NCBI RefSeq assembly: GCF_023373525.1
Contig: NZ_CP097218.1
Coordinates: 124,001 to 188,000, forward strand
Origin: Brachybacterium kimchii
Lineage (GTDB): Bacteria > Actinomycetota > Actinomycetes > Actinomycetales > Dermabacteraceae
Length of the DNA: 64,000 nucleotides
Reading direction: 5' to 3'
Shown here: in pieces, positions 1 to 7,590 of the stretch
Numbering within the stretch: position 1 is the first letter of the stretch
Layout: each line of letters opens with the position of its first letter
Made by a program: the position numbers and the translations under genes
Notes under the pieces: model-generated
The model's database searches: none
Told to the model about the DNA's origin: nothing
The model's input: the letters and a program-made list of their open reading frames with translations, nothing else

Positions 1-387
1 GACGACGGGGGAACCGCGGTGACGGCGCACGACGACTCCTTGCGTCCGATCGTGGAGCGAGTGGTGGCGCTCGACGGAACAATGGACGTGGAGACGACCC
101 CGGGCTGGGGGACGACGCTGCGGATCGAGATTCCACTGGACCCACCCAGCGCAGCGCTCACCGTGGAGGGCGCCGAGGAGCTCACCGACCGCGAGAAGCA
201 GGTGCTGCGCCTGGTCGCGACCGGGATCTCGAACCAGCGCATCGGCGACCAGCTCGGGATCACGGCCAACACGGTGAAATACCACGTGGCCAACCTGCTG
301 CGGAAATACGGCGCCCGCACGCGCGCCGAACTCGCAAGCATCGCTCACTCCCATGATGCGCACTCTCCGAGCGCCCAGACTCGATAG
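1..387 (+). CDS. Histidine-kinase-like ATPase domain fused to a LuxR helix-turn-helix (C-terminal part)
   Basis: The reading frame is open at the first base, so only the C-terminal end is present. The first ~45 residues look like the end of a HATPase_c domain: a DDGG motif, then an ERVVALDGTMDV segment and a GWGTTLRIEIPL segment, matching the G2 box and last strands of NarL-family sensor kinases. After a short linker comes a LuxR/GerE DNA-binding domain with the typical LTDREKQVLRLVATGISNQ start and a recognition helix around NTVKYHVANLLRKYG. A kinase ATPase module and a DNA-binding domain on one chain suggest a one-protein sensor-regulator. The sensor region is outside the window, so the signal is unknown. 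A GTG at 19 is only an internal codon. Confidence 0.8.
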   Translation, partial: DDGGTAVTAHDDSLRPIVERVVALDGTMDVETTPGWGTTLRIEIPLDPPSAALTVEGAEELTDREKQVLRLVATGISNQRIGDQLGITANTVKYHVANLLRKYGARTRAELASIAHSHDAHSPSAQTR

Positions 388-711
388 CGGGCCTCGGTCC
401 GGACGGTGACTGCGGTGCCCCGACCTGGCACCCGGCGCGGCAGATCCCACCATCGCCGGTCGGCCGGCACTGCGAGCGGTGGCGTACCCGCAGCATGGGC
501 GTGGGTCCGGGCTGTCGAGCGAAGGTGACCACCAGCGGACATGGTGCGCATCCTTCTGGGCCGCCCATCGGCCACGCCAGAAGAGTCACCTATCCGTGCG
601 GCGGTCCCCCTTCTCAGGCCTTGAGCACGCGGCACCGACATTCTGCCGACCAACCCCTGGGCGCGCCTCGGGGCCGGGCCGAGGCACACTCCGGGTGGGC
701 GGGCACGAGGC
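388..711. other. Intergenic region without a convincing gene
   Basis: No frame has coding character here; the open frames are GC-driven shadows. The only structure I see is a 7-bp hairpin near its right end, listed separately as a terminator for the leftward pseudogene. Confidence 0.5.
665..685 (-). terminator. Hairpin downstream of the chimeric pseudogene
   Basis: GCCTCGG, a 7-nt spacer and CCGAGGC form a perfect 7-bp stem about 27 nt past the stop of the leftward pseudogene. There is no T-run, as is common for terminators in high-GC actinobacteria. Confidence 0.4.
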
Positions 712-1208
712 TCAGATCAGGCCGTGCTCCTCGAGGAGCTGACCGATCTCTCCGTGCTCGAGCCTGTCGCGCAGGTAGCTGCGCAGCGCGGCCGGGCCGG
801 GGATCTCCACCTTCTTGCCGTCGCGCATGCGCGCCGAGGCCTCGAGGAGGTCGCGCACGTCGTACGTGGAGCCCCAGGTCTCCGGCACGCCGCGCCCCAC
901 GTCGAGGAGCTCGTAGACGGCCTCCATGCCGGTGCGCACCGAGTACTCGGTGGTGAAGATCGTGTCGCGGCCGGTCTCCGCGAACTGCCCGAGGAACGCG
1001 AAGTTCTCGGCGCCCTCCGGGACGACCCGAGGCCGATCCCCAGCGTGGCGCCGCCGAAGTCTCGCGCATAGTGCTCGCTGAACGGGGGCGTCAGGTCCAC
1101 GGTCGGGAAGTGCCGGTAGAAGCTCGCGGGCACCAGCGCGTTCGATCCCCCGACGACGAGCTCGTCGAGGAACAGGATCGCCAGAGCCAGGCGGATGACG
1201 ACGTTCAC
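712..1208 (-). pseudogene. Chimeric remnant: DUF4345-type membrane protein N-terminus joined out of frame to an oleate hydratase C-terminus
   Basis: Reading leftward from a GTG at 1208 with an AGAGGA ribosome site, the first ~58 codons give a hydrophobic start (NVVIRLALAILFLDELVVGG) and the motif SEHYARDFGGATLGIGL, typical of small DUF4345/DoxX-like membrane proteins. At about 1025-1040 this similarity stops. In a different frame the sequence becomes the C-terminus of an oleate hydratase: VVPEGAENFAFLGQF, then RDTIFTTEYS, then MEAVYELLDVGRGVPE, ending at a TGA at 712. Oleate hydratase adds water to unsaturated fatty acids and is normally around 600 residues; only about 105 remain. The simplest reading is a deletion joining two neighbouring genes. 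The ligand-binding and FAD parts are gone, so it is not expected to be active. Confidence 0.7.
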
Positions 1209-1415
1209 GGGGAATCCTCTCGATGCGTTGAGGGCCGGCGGGCCGGCCCGAGCATTGCGACGGATGCGCGGCTCACCCCCAGGACCGCGCGGCGGCTCGC
1301 GATGTGAGGACGGATGCCGGCCCGCGTCGGCCCGTCGCGGCGCCGCCTCACACAGGCGGCTCGTTCCCGGTCGTAGGGGCAGGGGACGGAGCGGCCGTCC
1401 CGAGAGGAGAGCACC

Positions 1416-1814
1416 ATGGACGCACCCACCCCGGACATCCGACTGCTGGACCAGGCCCGCGTCGCCGGCGGCGTCGGACCGGCCCACGTGATGACCGTGA
1501 GCATGACGCTGGAGCCGGGATCGCCCGGTTCGCCGCCGCACCGTCATTCCGGCCCCGTCTTCGGCTACCTCCTCGAGGGCGAGCTCGTCTTCGAGCTCGA
1601 GGGAGAGCCGGAGCGCATCATCCGCACCGGCGAGGCCTTCTGGGAGCCCGGTGGCGACCTCATCCACTACCAGGCCGCGAACCACCTCGCCGAGGCCCCG
1701 ACCACGTTCATCGCCGTGATGGTCTGCGCCCCCGGCGAGGAGATGATGACGTTCGTGAGCGAACAGGAGCTCGCCGAGCGCGCGCATCTGCGCCATCCCC
1801 GCTCCGGAGGCTGA
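1416..1814 (+). CDS. Small cupin-domain protein
   Basis: A single cupin barrel of 132 residues. The first metal-binding motif is visible as PPHRHSGPVFGYLLEGELVF, followed by the second motif region GEAFWEPGGDLIHYQAAN, so likely metal ligands are the two His and the Glu of motif 1 plus the His of motif 2. Proteins of this size are often dioxygenase-like or sensor cupins, but the substrate cannot be told from sequence. The ATG at 1416 has a GAGAGGAGA ribosome site. A 7-bp hairpin (1383-1401) lies just upstream of that site and could affect translation. The gene is divergent from the chimeric pseudogene. Confidence 0.8.
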   Translation: MDAPTPDIRLLDQARVAGGVGPAHVMTVSMTLEPGSPGSPPHRHSGPVFGYLLEGELVFELEGEPERIIRTGEAFWEPGGDLIHYQAANHLAEAPTTFIAVMVCAPGEEMMTFVSEQELAERAHLRHPRSGG

Positions 1815-1901
1815 ACAGGCGGCAGGGCAGGGGCACGGGCGGATCCGCCCCCGCCCCTACCGCGTGCAGAACCCTCCGGACACTCCGGGGAGAGAAAGCG
1901 A

Positions 1902-2648
1902 TCAGCTCTGACGGAGGGCGAGCCACTGCGCGAAGGTCATCTCACCGCGCCGAGTCCCCGGCGTCGGGAGCAGCGACCCGTCGCGCATCCCGCGACCCCA
2001 TGCGCCGGGCAGAGGGATCTGGAGGACAGGGCGTCGGCGCCCCTCGGACGCGAGCAGCCGCCGCACCAGGTCCGCCATGTTCTCCTCCCTCGGCCCCGCG
2101 AGATCCGGCACGACCCCCTGCGGCGCGCCGGTCGCGATCGCGACGAGCTCGGAGGCGACCTCGCTCGTGGCGATCGGCTGCGAGCGCATCGTTGGCACCA
2201 CCTGCAAGGGTCCCACCGCGCCATGGCCGATCAGCTGCTGCGCGAAGTCGTGGAACTGGGTCGTGCGGAGCAGCGACCATCCGCCGTCGCGCTCCCGGAG
2301 CAGATCCTCCTGGGCCGCCTTGCCCGCGTAGTAGTTCGCACGCACCTGCGCCGCCCCGATGATCGAGATCGCGACGTGGTGGGGCACGCCCGCGGCGCGC
2401 TCGGCGGTCAGCAGGTTGTCGGTCACGGTGGTGAAGAAGTCGACGCTGGCAGAGGTCGAGGTGCTGCTGGTGGCCGAGGCGTCGATGACGGCCGAGGCGC
2501 CCTGCAGGGCCTCGACGAGGCCCGCGCCCGTGACGAGGTCGGTGCCCGTGCTGCGGCTCAGGGGAACGGGCTCGCAGCCAGCATCCCGCACCGCGGCGAC
2601 GACGTGGCGACCCAGTGCGCCAGTCGCTCCGGCGACGACGATCTTCAT
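1902..2648 (-). CDS. Atypical SDR, NmrA-like NAD(P)-binding reductase
   Basis: 248 residues beginning KIVVAGATGALGRHVVAA, a Rossmann GxxGxxG variant characteristic of atypical short-chain dehydrogenases (COG0702, NmrA/SDR_a5 type). These proteins bind NAD(P)H and act as quinone or sugar reductases, or as redox sensors; the catalytic Tyr-x3-Lys is replaced by a YYAGKAAQEDLL segment. It diverges from the ECF41 sigma factor at 2888, and ECF41 genes are known to sit beside epimerase/oxidoreductase genes, so it is a candidate target of that sigma factor. The ATG at 2648 is preceded by an AGGAGGCAG ribosome site. Confidence 0.8.
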   Translation of the reverse strand: MKIVVAGATGALGRHVVAAVRDAGCEPVPLSRSTGTDLVTGAGLVEALQGASAVIDASATSSTSTSASVDFFTTVTDNLLTAERAAGVPHHVAISIIGAAQVRANYYAGKAAQEDLLRERDGGWSLLRTTQFHDFAQQLIGHGAVGPLQVVPTMRSQPIATSEVASELVAIATGAPQGVVPDLAGPREENMADLVRRLLASEGRRRPVLQIPLPGAWGRGMRDGSLLPTPGTRRGEMTFAQWLALRQS

Positions 2649-2735
2649 CTGACTGCCTCCTTCATGGCCCCCGTGGACGGGGCTGCTCGGTCATGCCGGC
2701 GGGATCGTGCCCGCGGTGTGCTGAGTAGTCTTCGC

Positions 2736-2751
2736 GTCATACCCCTATGAC
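2736..2751. promoter_or_regulatory. Inverted repeat between the reductase and the ECF41 sigma gene
   Basis: GTCATA-CCCC-TATGAC is a perfect 6-4-6 palindrome in the 239-bp divergent region. It could be a regulator site or overlap promoter elements. I could not find the TGTCACA-N16-CGTC type promoter reported for ECF41 proteins here. Confidence 0.4.
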
Positions 2752-2887
2752 CGGACACGGAGCGGTGATGTGAGGCAGTGCCCCGCCGACGACGGCGGAC
2801 TGCGCGCGGACGGGACCGTCCGCGGACGGTCGCCGCGGCTCACACCCCGACCTCCTGCTCGGTCCTGTGGTGCGAAGGGAGCATGCC

Positions 2888-3880
2888 ATGAAGCCGTTCG
2901 AGGACGATCAGCACCCAGCCCGGCCGGGATCGCACGGTCACGACCCCGATACCGGGTGCGCCGACGCCCGGGATCCGGATCCCCAGCGTCCGGATGCCGA
3001 GGGCCCGGATGCCGAGGCGCTGGGGGAGAGGCGCCACCTCCTGTCCCTCGCGTTCCGGATGCTCGGCACGGTCGCCGAGGCCGAGGACGCCGTGCAGGAG
3101 ACCTACATCCGCTGGTACCGGTTGCCCGAGGAGGAGCGTGCGGCCATCCGGGTGCCGAGGGCGTGGCTGACGCGCGCCGCCGGTCGGATCTGCCTCAACG
3201 TCCTGGGCTCGGCGCGCCGCCGCCACGAGAACTACGTGGGCCCCTGGCTGCCCGAACCCGTGCCCGCCCTCGCGTTCCCGGCCGGGACGGCGACGGAGGA
3301 CCCGCTGGACCGGGTGACCCTCGACGACTCGGTGAGCACCGCTCTGCTCGTGGTCCTGGAGTCGATGACGCCCGCCGAACGGGTCGCGTTCGTGCTGCGC
3401 GACGTGTTCGCCGTTCCCTTCGCCGAGGTCGCGGAGACCGTCGGACGCACCCCCGCCGCGTGCCGTCAGCTGGCCGCCTCGGCCCGGCGAAGGGTCCAGG
3501 CGGATCGCGGCCGACGTGCGAGCCGCAGCGAGCACGACGACATCGTGCGGGCCTTCGCCGCCGCCGCGCGCAGTGGCGATCTCGCCGGGCTGGTGGCCGT
3601 GCTCGACCCCGACGTCGTGCTGCGCTCCGACGGCGGCGGCCGGGTGACGGCTGCGCGCAGGCCCGTCCTCGGACCTGATCGGGTCGCACGGTTCCTGTTC
3701 GGAGCGCTCACCAAGAACCCGGGGGCGACAGTCCTCGAGCAGGACACGCCCGACGGCCTCGGGTTCGCGCTCTGGGACGAGGCGCGGATCTTCGGAGTGG
3801 TCACGCTCGAGGTCGTCGACGGGGCCGTGAGCGAGGTCCGGCTGATGATGAATCCCGAGAAGCTCACGCTCTGGAACTGA
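2888..3880 (+). CDS. ECF41-family RNA polymerase sigma factor with fused C-terminal regulatory domain
   Basis: 330 residues. Sigma region 2 (residues ~45-115, RHLLSLAFRMLGTVAEAEDA) and region 4 (~150-205) are followed by a ~120-residue SnoaL-like domain. The three hallmark motifs of group ECF41 are present: WLPEP at 120-124 in the linker, DGGGR at 248-252, and NPEKL near the C-terminus, which is NPDKL in most members. In ECF41 proteins this extension replaces a separate anti-sigma factor. The start at 2888 is chosen because GAAGGGAG lies 6 nt upstream; an earlier GTG at 2867 has none. NAD(P)-binding reductase genes flank it on both sides, matching the known association of ECF41 with epimerase/oxidoreductase genes. 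The first ~45 residues are rich in Asp and Pro and look disordered. Confidence 0.9.
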   Translation: MKPFEDDQHPARPGSHGHDPDTGCADARDPDPQRPDAEGPDAEALGERRHLLSLAFRMLGTVAEAEDAVQETYIRWYRLPEEERAAIRVPRAWLTRAAGRICLNVLGSARRRHENYVGPWLPEPVPALAFPAGTATEDPLDRVTLDDSVSTALLVVLESMTPAERVAFVLRDVFAVPFAEVAETVGRTPAACRQLAASARRRVQADRGRRASRSEHDDIVRAFAAAARSGDLAGLVAVLDPDVVLRSDGGGRVTAARRPVLGPDRVARFLFGALTKNPGATVLEQDTPDGLGFALWDEARIFGVVTLEVVDGAVSEVRLMMNPEKLTLWN

Positions 3881-4014
3881 GCGCCCTGCGCGCGTCGCCG
3901 ATCAGGACGCCGCCGCGCCCTGCCCGACGTCGGCGGAGTCCCGAGCGGACCCGGCCCCGAGCGGATCCGGGTCTGGTGGTCCCGGACCCTGGCGGACCCG
4001 GGGCCCTGTCGTTC

Positions 4015-4869
4015 TCACGCGGCGAGGTGGTCCGCCAGCATGTCGGCAGGAGTGCGCGGCGCCCTGCCCAGCAGGCGGGCGAGGGTCGGGTCGGAGCCCG
4101 AGAAATGCCCCTCTCGGGTGGCCCGGAACATCGACAGGCTGAACCGCGCGGCGGCTTCCGGGACACCGGCGTCGACCTCGCCGGCGACCCATTCCTCGTC
4201 ATCGACGACGACGCGCTGGACGGGCTCGCCCGTGACATCGGACGCCGCCGCGGCGAAGTCCGCGAGCATCACGGGACGGTCCGGGACGAGGTCCACGACG
4301 CCGTCGAAGCCGCCGTCGCCGACGAGGATCGCCGCAGCCGCCTCACCGGCGTCGCGTCGGTCCACCCAGGCGAACGGGCCGTCGGCCGGCCGGGCGATCG
4401 TGCGCGTGCTCCGCCACGGTCCGAGGAGCTGGTCGAGATCGCCGTAGAAGCCGTTGCGCAGCGAGGTCCACGCGACACCCGATTCCGCGAGGTGCTGCTC
4501 CGTGGCGGCGTGGAGCGCCAGCGGCGGGTAGGGGGTGTCGAAGCCGGCGCCGAAGGCGCTCGTGTAGAGGATCCGCCGGGCTCCCGCATCGACGGCCGCG
4601 TCGATGGCGCGGCGGTGCTGGGCGAGGACGTCGGCCGTCAGATCGCTCGAGGAGACCAGGAGCACCTGGTCCGCACCCTCGAAGGAGTGGCGCAGGGCGT
4701 CGGGATCGTCGTACGTCCCCTGGCGGACGCGCACGCCGCGGCGCTCGAGGTGGGCCGCGCGTGCGGGGTCCCGCACGCTCACGCCGATCTGCTCGGCGGG
4801 AAGCTTCTCGAGGAGCCGTTCGACAGTGGCGCCGTTGAGGGTGCCTGTTGCTCCGGTCGCGATGATCAC
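4015..4869 (-). CDS. NmrA-like NAD(P)H-dependent reductase
   Basis: 284 residues from a GTG at 4869 with a GGAAGG ribosome site. It opens IIATGATGTLNGATVERLL, the nucleotide-binding loop of NmrA/QorB-type atypical SDRs, and continues with a VRQGTYDDPDALRHSFEGADQ segment common to NAD(P)H:quinone oxidoreductase QorB-like proteins. The product probably reduces quinones or senses redox state. It diverges from the TetR gene at 5027; two operator palindromes lie in the shared 157-bp gap, so it is very likely that regulator's target. It is convergent with the ECF41 gene. The longer frame back to 4938 would run through the operator and is rejected. Confidence 0.82.
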   Translation of the reverse strand: MIIATGATGTLNGATVERLLEKLPAEQIGVSVRDPARAAHLERRGVRVRQGTYDDPDALRHSFEGADQVLLVSSSDLTADVLAQHRRAIDAAVDAGARRILYTSAFGAGFDTPYPPLALHAATEQHLAESGVAWTSLRNGFYGDLDQLLGPWRSTRTIARPADGPFAWVDRRDAGEAAAAILVGDGGFDGVVDLVPDRPVMLADFAAAASDVTGEPVQRVVVDDEEWVAGEVDAGVPEAAARFSLSMFRATREGHFSGSDPTLARLLGRAPRTPADMLADHLAA

Positions 4870-4918
4870 GTCGGTCGTCCTTCCATCGGGGTGTGTCCTC
4901 CTCCCGGAAGGAGGGGAC

Positions 4919-4941
4919 AAGTTGACTCGGGTGGTCAACTT
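4919..4941. promoter_or_regulatory. TetR operator, copy 1
   Basis: AAGTTGAC-N7-GTCAACTT, a perfect 8-bp inverted repeat. It shares its arms with copy 2, whose centre lies 46 bp to the right, between the divergent reductase and tetR genes. Confidence 0.75.
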
Positions 4942-4964
4942 CCTGTGGAGTACGATCCTCGACG

Positions 4965-4987
4965 AAGTTGACCGGACAGGTCAAGTT
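4965..4987. promoter_or_regulatory. TetR operator, copy 2
   Basis: AAGTTGACC-N5-GGTCAAGTT, a 9-bp inverted repeat with one mismatch and the same 23-bp length as copy 1. It ends about 40 nt before the tetR start, so it fits autorepression. Confidence 0.72.
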
Positions 4988-5026
4988 CTTCCGGCATCGG
5001 GAGTGACGAAGGACGGAGGAGACGAG

Positions 5027-5686
5027 ATGGAGACCCTGGACCCCGCCCCGTTGCGCGCGGATGCGCGCCGCAACCACGACCGCATCCGCACCGCAGCGGT
5101 GGAGATCTTCCGGGAGCGAGGCCTGTCGGCCCCTCTCGAGGACGTCGCCGCCGCCGCCCACGTGAGCAAGGCGACCGTGTTCAACAGGTTCGGCGGTCGG
5201 GCGGGCCTGATCGACGCCGTCATCGACGACGTCGCCGCGCAGGAGCTGCTCGGCGTCATCGAGCGGGCTCGGGCGGTCGTCGACATCGGTGAACGGATCC
5301 GCTGGTACGTCGCAGCACTGCGCGATCTGCAGTACCGGCAGCCGGCCGTGAACGGCGTGATCCTGCGGCAGGTGCCGGGCTCCCGCGGGCTCATGGAACT
5401 GTGCGGCCAGGGGGAGTGCTTCCACGAGGAGCTCGTCGAGCAGGGCGTCGCGTCCGGGTTCCTCGCCGGGACGTTCGAGCCGGAGGACTTCCATGCCCTC
5501 GCGATCGAGACGGCGCTCGTGCTCGAGGAGCGCGGCAGGCCGCCGCGTCCCAGCTACGACCGGCGCACGACGTTCCTCCTCGACGGGATCGCTCGGCCTG
5601 CCCGGGTCGCCCGGCCTGGCCGGCCGGACCGGCATGCGTCCCGCGACGGATCGGGCGAGGGGACTGATCCAGGCGGCGAGGCCTGA
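5027..5686 (+). CDS. TetR-family repressor (divergent from NmrA-like reductase)
   Basis: 219 residues with an N-terminal TetR helix-turn-helix: RNHDRIRTAAVEIFRERG, then LEDVAAAAHVSKATVFNRFG. The C-terminal half is the ligand-binding part and shows no diagnostic motif. The ATG at 5027 has GGAGGA 6 nt upstream. Two matching 23-bp palindromes upstream make it the likely repressor of the reductase at 4015-4869 and of itself. The C-terminal ~30 residues are rich in Arg, Pro and Gly and look disordered. Confidence 0.88.
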   Translation: METLDPAPLRADARRNHDRIRTAAVEIFRERGLSAPLEDVAAAAHVSKATVFNRFGGRAGLIDAVIDDVAAQELLGVIERARAVVDIGERIRWYVAALRDLQYRQPAVNGVILRQVPGSRGLMELCGQGECFHEELVEQGVASGFLAGTFEPEDFHALAIETALVLEERGRPPRPSYDRRTTFLLDGIARPARVARPGRPDRHASRDGSGEGTDPGGEA

Positions 5687-5719
5687 CGGCGGCGGGCGAC
5701 GTCCGCCCGCCGCCGAGGG

Positions 5720-6652
5720 TCATCGCTGCAGCGACGAGAGGATGATCCGGTCCAGGTCGGTCGGCTGCAGCCCGTAGTCCCTGGTCAGCGTGCCCGGGTG
5801 GATCACGGCGCGGCGACGCCACAGGTAGAGCTGGTGCGTGAGCTCGCGGAACGTGGGGGAGAAGAGGCCGATCGCGCGCAGCAGCGGCGAGGGGATGCCC
5901 GTGGCCCCGTGCGGGCGCTCGCCGACCAGCGCCGCCGTGCGCTCGGCCAGCTCGCGCTGGCTCAGCGGTTCCGGCGAGGGTGCCATGAGGATCGCGTCGC
6001 CGTGCGGTGCGAGCTCGTCGGCGTGCTGGGCGGCGAAGGCCATCGCGGCCGTCATGTCCGGGATGGACGTGAGGGTGCGCGGCACGGACGGATCCCCGAG
6101 CACCCAGGCGCGCTTGCCGGAGGCGGCGGGCTGGAGCACGAGCTGCAGGAAGACCGAGGTCTCGGGCACTGCCGTCGGCCCGAGGAGGTCGGCCGCGACC
6201 ACGGAGAGCGTCGTGGCCGGGTGTGCGGCCCGGGTGCGCAGCAGCTCCGCGCGGACCTCGCCGAGCGGCGAGGCGGGCGTGAGGGGTGCGCCTTCGTGGA
6301 GATCCGCTGCCCCTTCGCCGAAGGCGTAGACGGACTCCGGGAAGACGATGGGGATGCCCGCGTCGGCCGCCGCGTCCATGACCGCGCGCTCGCGCTGGGG
6401 CAGGTCCCGGCGCCATGCGGAGGCGTCGTAGCTCGAGTGGATGCAGTGGAGGATCGCATCGGCGGTGGCGCCGTCCGCATCCGTCAGGGCGGAGCGGAGC
6501 GTGGCCGGATCTCCGGCGTCGCCGCGCACCAGGCGGGCGCCGGGCTCCACGTCGGTGCCGCGCCGCAGCACCGTCACGTCGTGGCCGGCGGCGAGGAGGT
6601 CGCGGGCCAGCTGGGTGCCGATCTGGCCGGCTCCGGTGATGAGGTATCGCAT
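5720..6652 (-). CDS. NAD-dependent epimerase/dehydratase-family protein
   Basis: 310 residues starting MRYLITGAGQIGTQLARDLL, a GxGxIG Rossmann motif of extended SDRs. An ESVYAFGEG segment sits where the active-site region lies, but I do not see the usual YxxxK pair, so catalysis is uncertain. The protein resembles stress-associated NAD-dependent epimerases often controlled by a divergent TetR. The TetR gene at 6780 and two copies of a 14-bp operator in the gap support that. It is convergent with the preceding tetR. Confidence 0.8.
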   Translation of the reverse strand: MRYLITGAGQIGTQLARDLLAAGHDVTVLRRGTDVEPGARLVRGDAGDPATLRSALTDADGATADAILHCIHSSYDASAWRRDLPQRERAVMDAAADAGIPIVFPESVYAFGEGAADLHEGAPLTPASPLGEVRAELLRTRAAHPATTLSVVAADLLGPTAVPETSVFLQLVLQPAASGKRAWVLGDPSVPRTLTSIPDMTAAMAFAAQHADELAPHGDAILMAPSPEPLSQRELAERTAALVGERPHGATGIPSPLLRAIGLFSPTFRELTHQLYLWRRRAVIHPGTLTRDYGLQPTDLDRIILSSLQR

Positions 6653-6666
6653 GAGGGGACTCTTTC

Positions 6667-6680
6667 TGTGAGCACTGCTC
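6667..6680. promoter_or_regulatory. TetR operator, left copy
   Basis: TGTGAGCACTGCTC; its core GAGCA-C-TGCTC is palindromic. The same 14 bp appear inverted at 6727-6740, 60 bp away centre to centre, in the gap between the epimerase and the second tetR. Confidence 0.72.
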
Positions 6681-6726
6681 GCTATCTGACGGGGACGACG
6701 CTAGCCCGGCGCGCGCGAAAAAACAA

Positions 6727-6740
6727 GAGCAGTGCTCACA
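6727..6740. promoter_or_regulatory. TetR operator, right copy
   Basis: GAGCAGTGCTCACA, the exact reverse complement of the left copy. It lies about 40 nt before the tetR start codon at 6780. Confidence 0.72.
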
Positions 6741-6779
6741 GAATTGCCTCTACGGGCGTGCGGTGCCAGACTGACCGGC

Positions 6780-7553
6780 ATGGAGAAGCCGACGAGTGCG
6801 ACGAGCGCGAAGCGCGCGCGACCGCGCCGCAGCCACGCCCAGGCGCGCGCCGAGATGCGCGAGGGCATCCTCCGCGTGGGCGGGGAGCTGCTGGAGAAGG
6901 ACGGGCCCGCCGGGCTCTCCGTCCGCGAGATCGCGCGCGGGCTCGATGTCGCCTCGTCGGCCATCTACCGCCACGTCTCCAGCCGTGACGACCTGCTCAC
7001 GCTCCTGCTGGAGGACGCCTTCACGGACCTCGCGGACCGTGTGGACGCGGCCCTCGCGGATGCCTCGACGGAAGGGGGCGCAGGGAAGGCTGCTCTCGCG
7101 GCGCTCGCCGGGGCCATGCAGAGGTGGGCGATCGAGCAGCCCCAGCGGTGGGCGCTCGTCTACGGAACACCCGTTCCCGGGTACGCGGCGCCGGCGGAGC
7201 GGACCACAGGACCGGGCACGCGCGTGATGGCGAGGTTCATGGAGATCCTGGCGGCAGGCGAGAGCGCGTGCGGTCCGTCGGCGCAGCAGGGGGGATACTC
7301 AGGCGGCCGGGGCTCCGTCCTGGCGAGCGCTCCGGGGGAGGCGTACTCCGCGGTGCTCGCGGCGGGAGCGGCTGAGCTCGGGGTGGATGCGTCGCCGGAG
7401 CTCGTCGCGGCGAGCGTCCTGGCATGGACGGGCCTGGTCGGGCTGATCTCCGCGCAGCTCTTCGGGCAGCTCGGGGCCGATATCGCGCCGCACGGCGACG
7501 AGATGCTCGCGCAGTGGGTCGACGTCACGGCAGGAGCGTTCGGACTGCGCTGA
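6780..7553 (+). CDS. TetR-family repressor (divergent from epimerase-like gene)
   Basis: 257 residues. A basic N-terminus precedes a TetR DNA-binding domain: AEMREGILRVGGELLEKDG, then LSVREIARGLDVASSAIYRH, then VSSRDDLLTLLLEDAF. A TetR_C-type ligand domain follows, with the WAIEQPQRWALVYGTPVPGY segment typical of the WHG subgroup. No Shine-Dalgarno site precedes the ATG at 6780; a CAGACT hexamer 7 nt upstream could be the -10 of a leaderless transcript. The two inverted operators upstream point to control of itself and the epimerase-like gene. A Gly/Ser-rich stretch (around GGYSGGRGS) is inserted in the ligand domain. Confidence 0.87.
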   Translation: MEKPTSATSAKRARPRRSHAQARAEMREGILRVGGELLEKDGPAGLSVREIARGLDVASSAIYRHVSSRDDLLTLLLEDAFTDLADRVDAALADASTEGGAGKAALAALAGAMQRWAIEQPQRWALVYGTPVPGYAAPAERTTGPGTRVMARFMEILAAGESACGPSAQQGGYSGGRGSVLASAPGEAYSAVLAAGAAELGVDASPELVAASVLAWTGLVGLISAQLFGQLGADIAPHGDEMLAQWVDVTAGAFGLR

Positions 7554-7578
7554 TCCCCGCCGTGACCGGGCCGTTCGC

Positions 7579-7584
7579 TACTCT
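7579..7584 (+). promoter_or_regulatory. Putative -10 of a leaderless promoter
   Basis: TACTCT lies 6 nt before the GTG start at 7591 and no ribosome site is present, fitting transcription that starts at the start codon. Confidence 0.5.
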
Positions 7585-7590
7585 CGCACC

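Noticed and set aside
4870-4938. Longer N-terminus of the NmrA-like reductase
   Set aside because: It would be translated through the TetR operator, has no homology, and the GTG at 4869 has a ribosome site.
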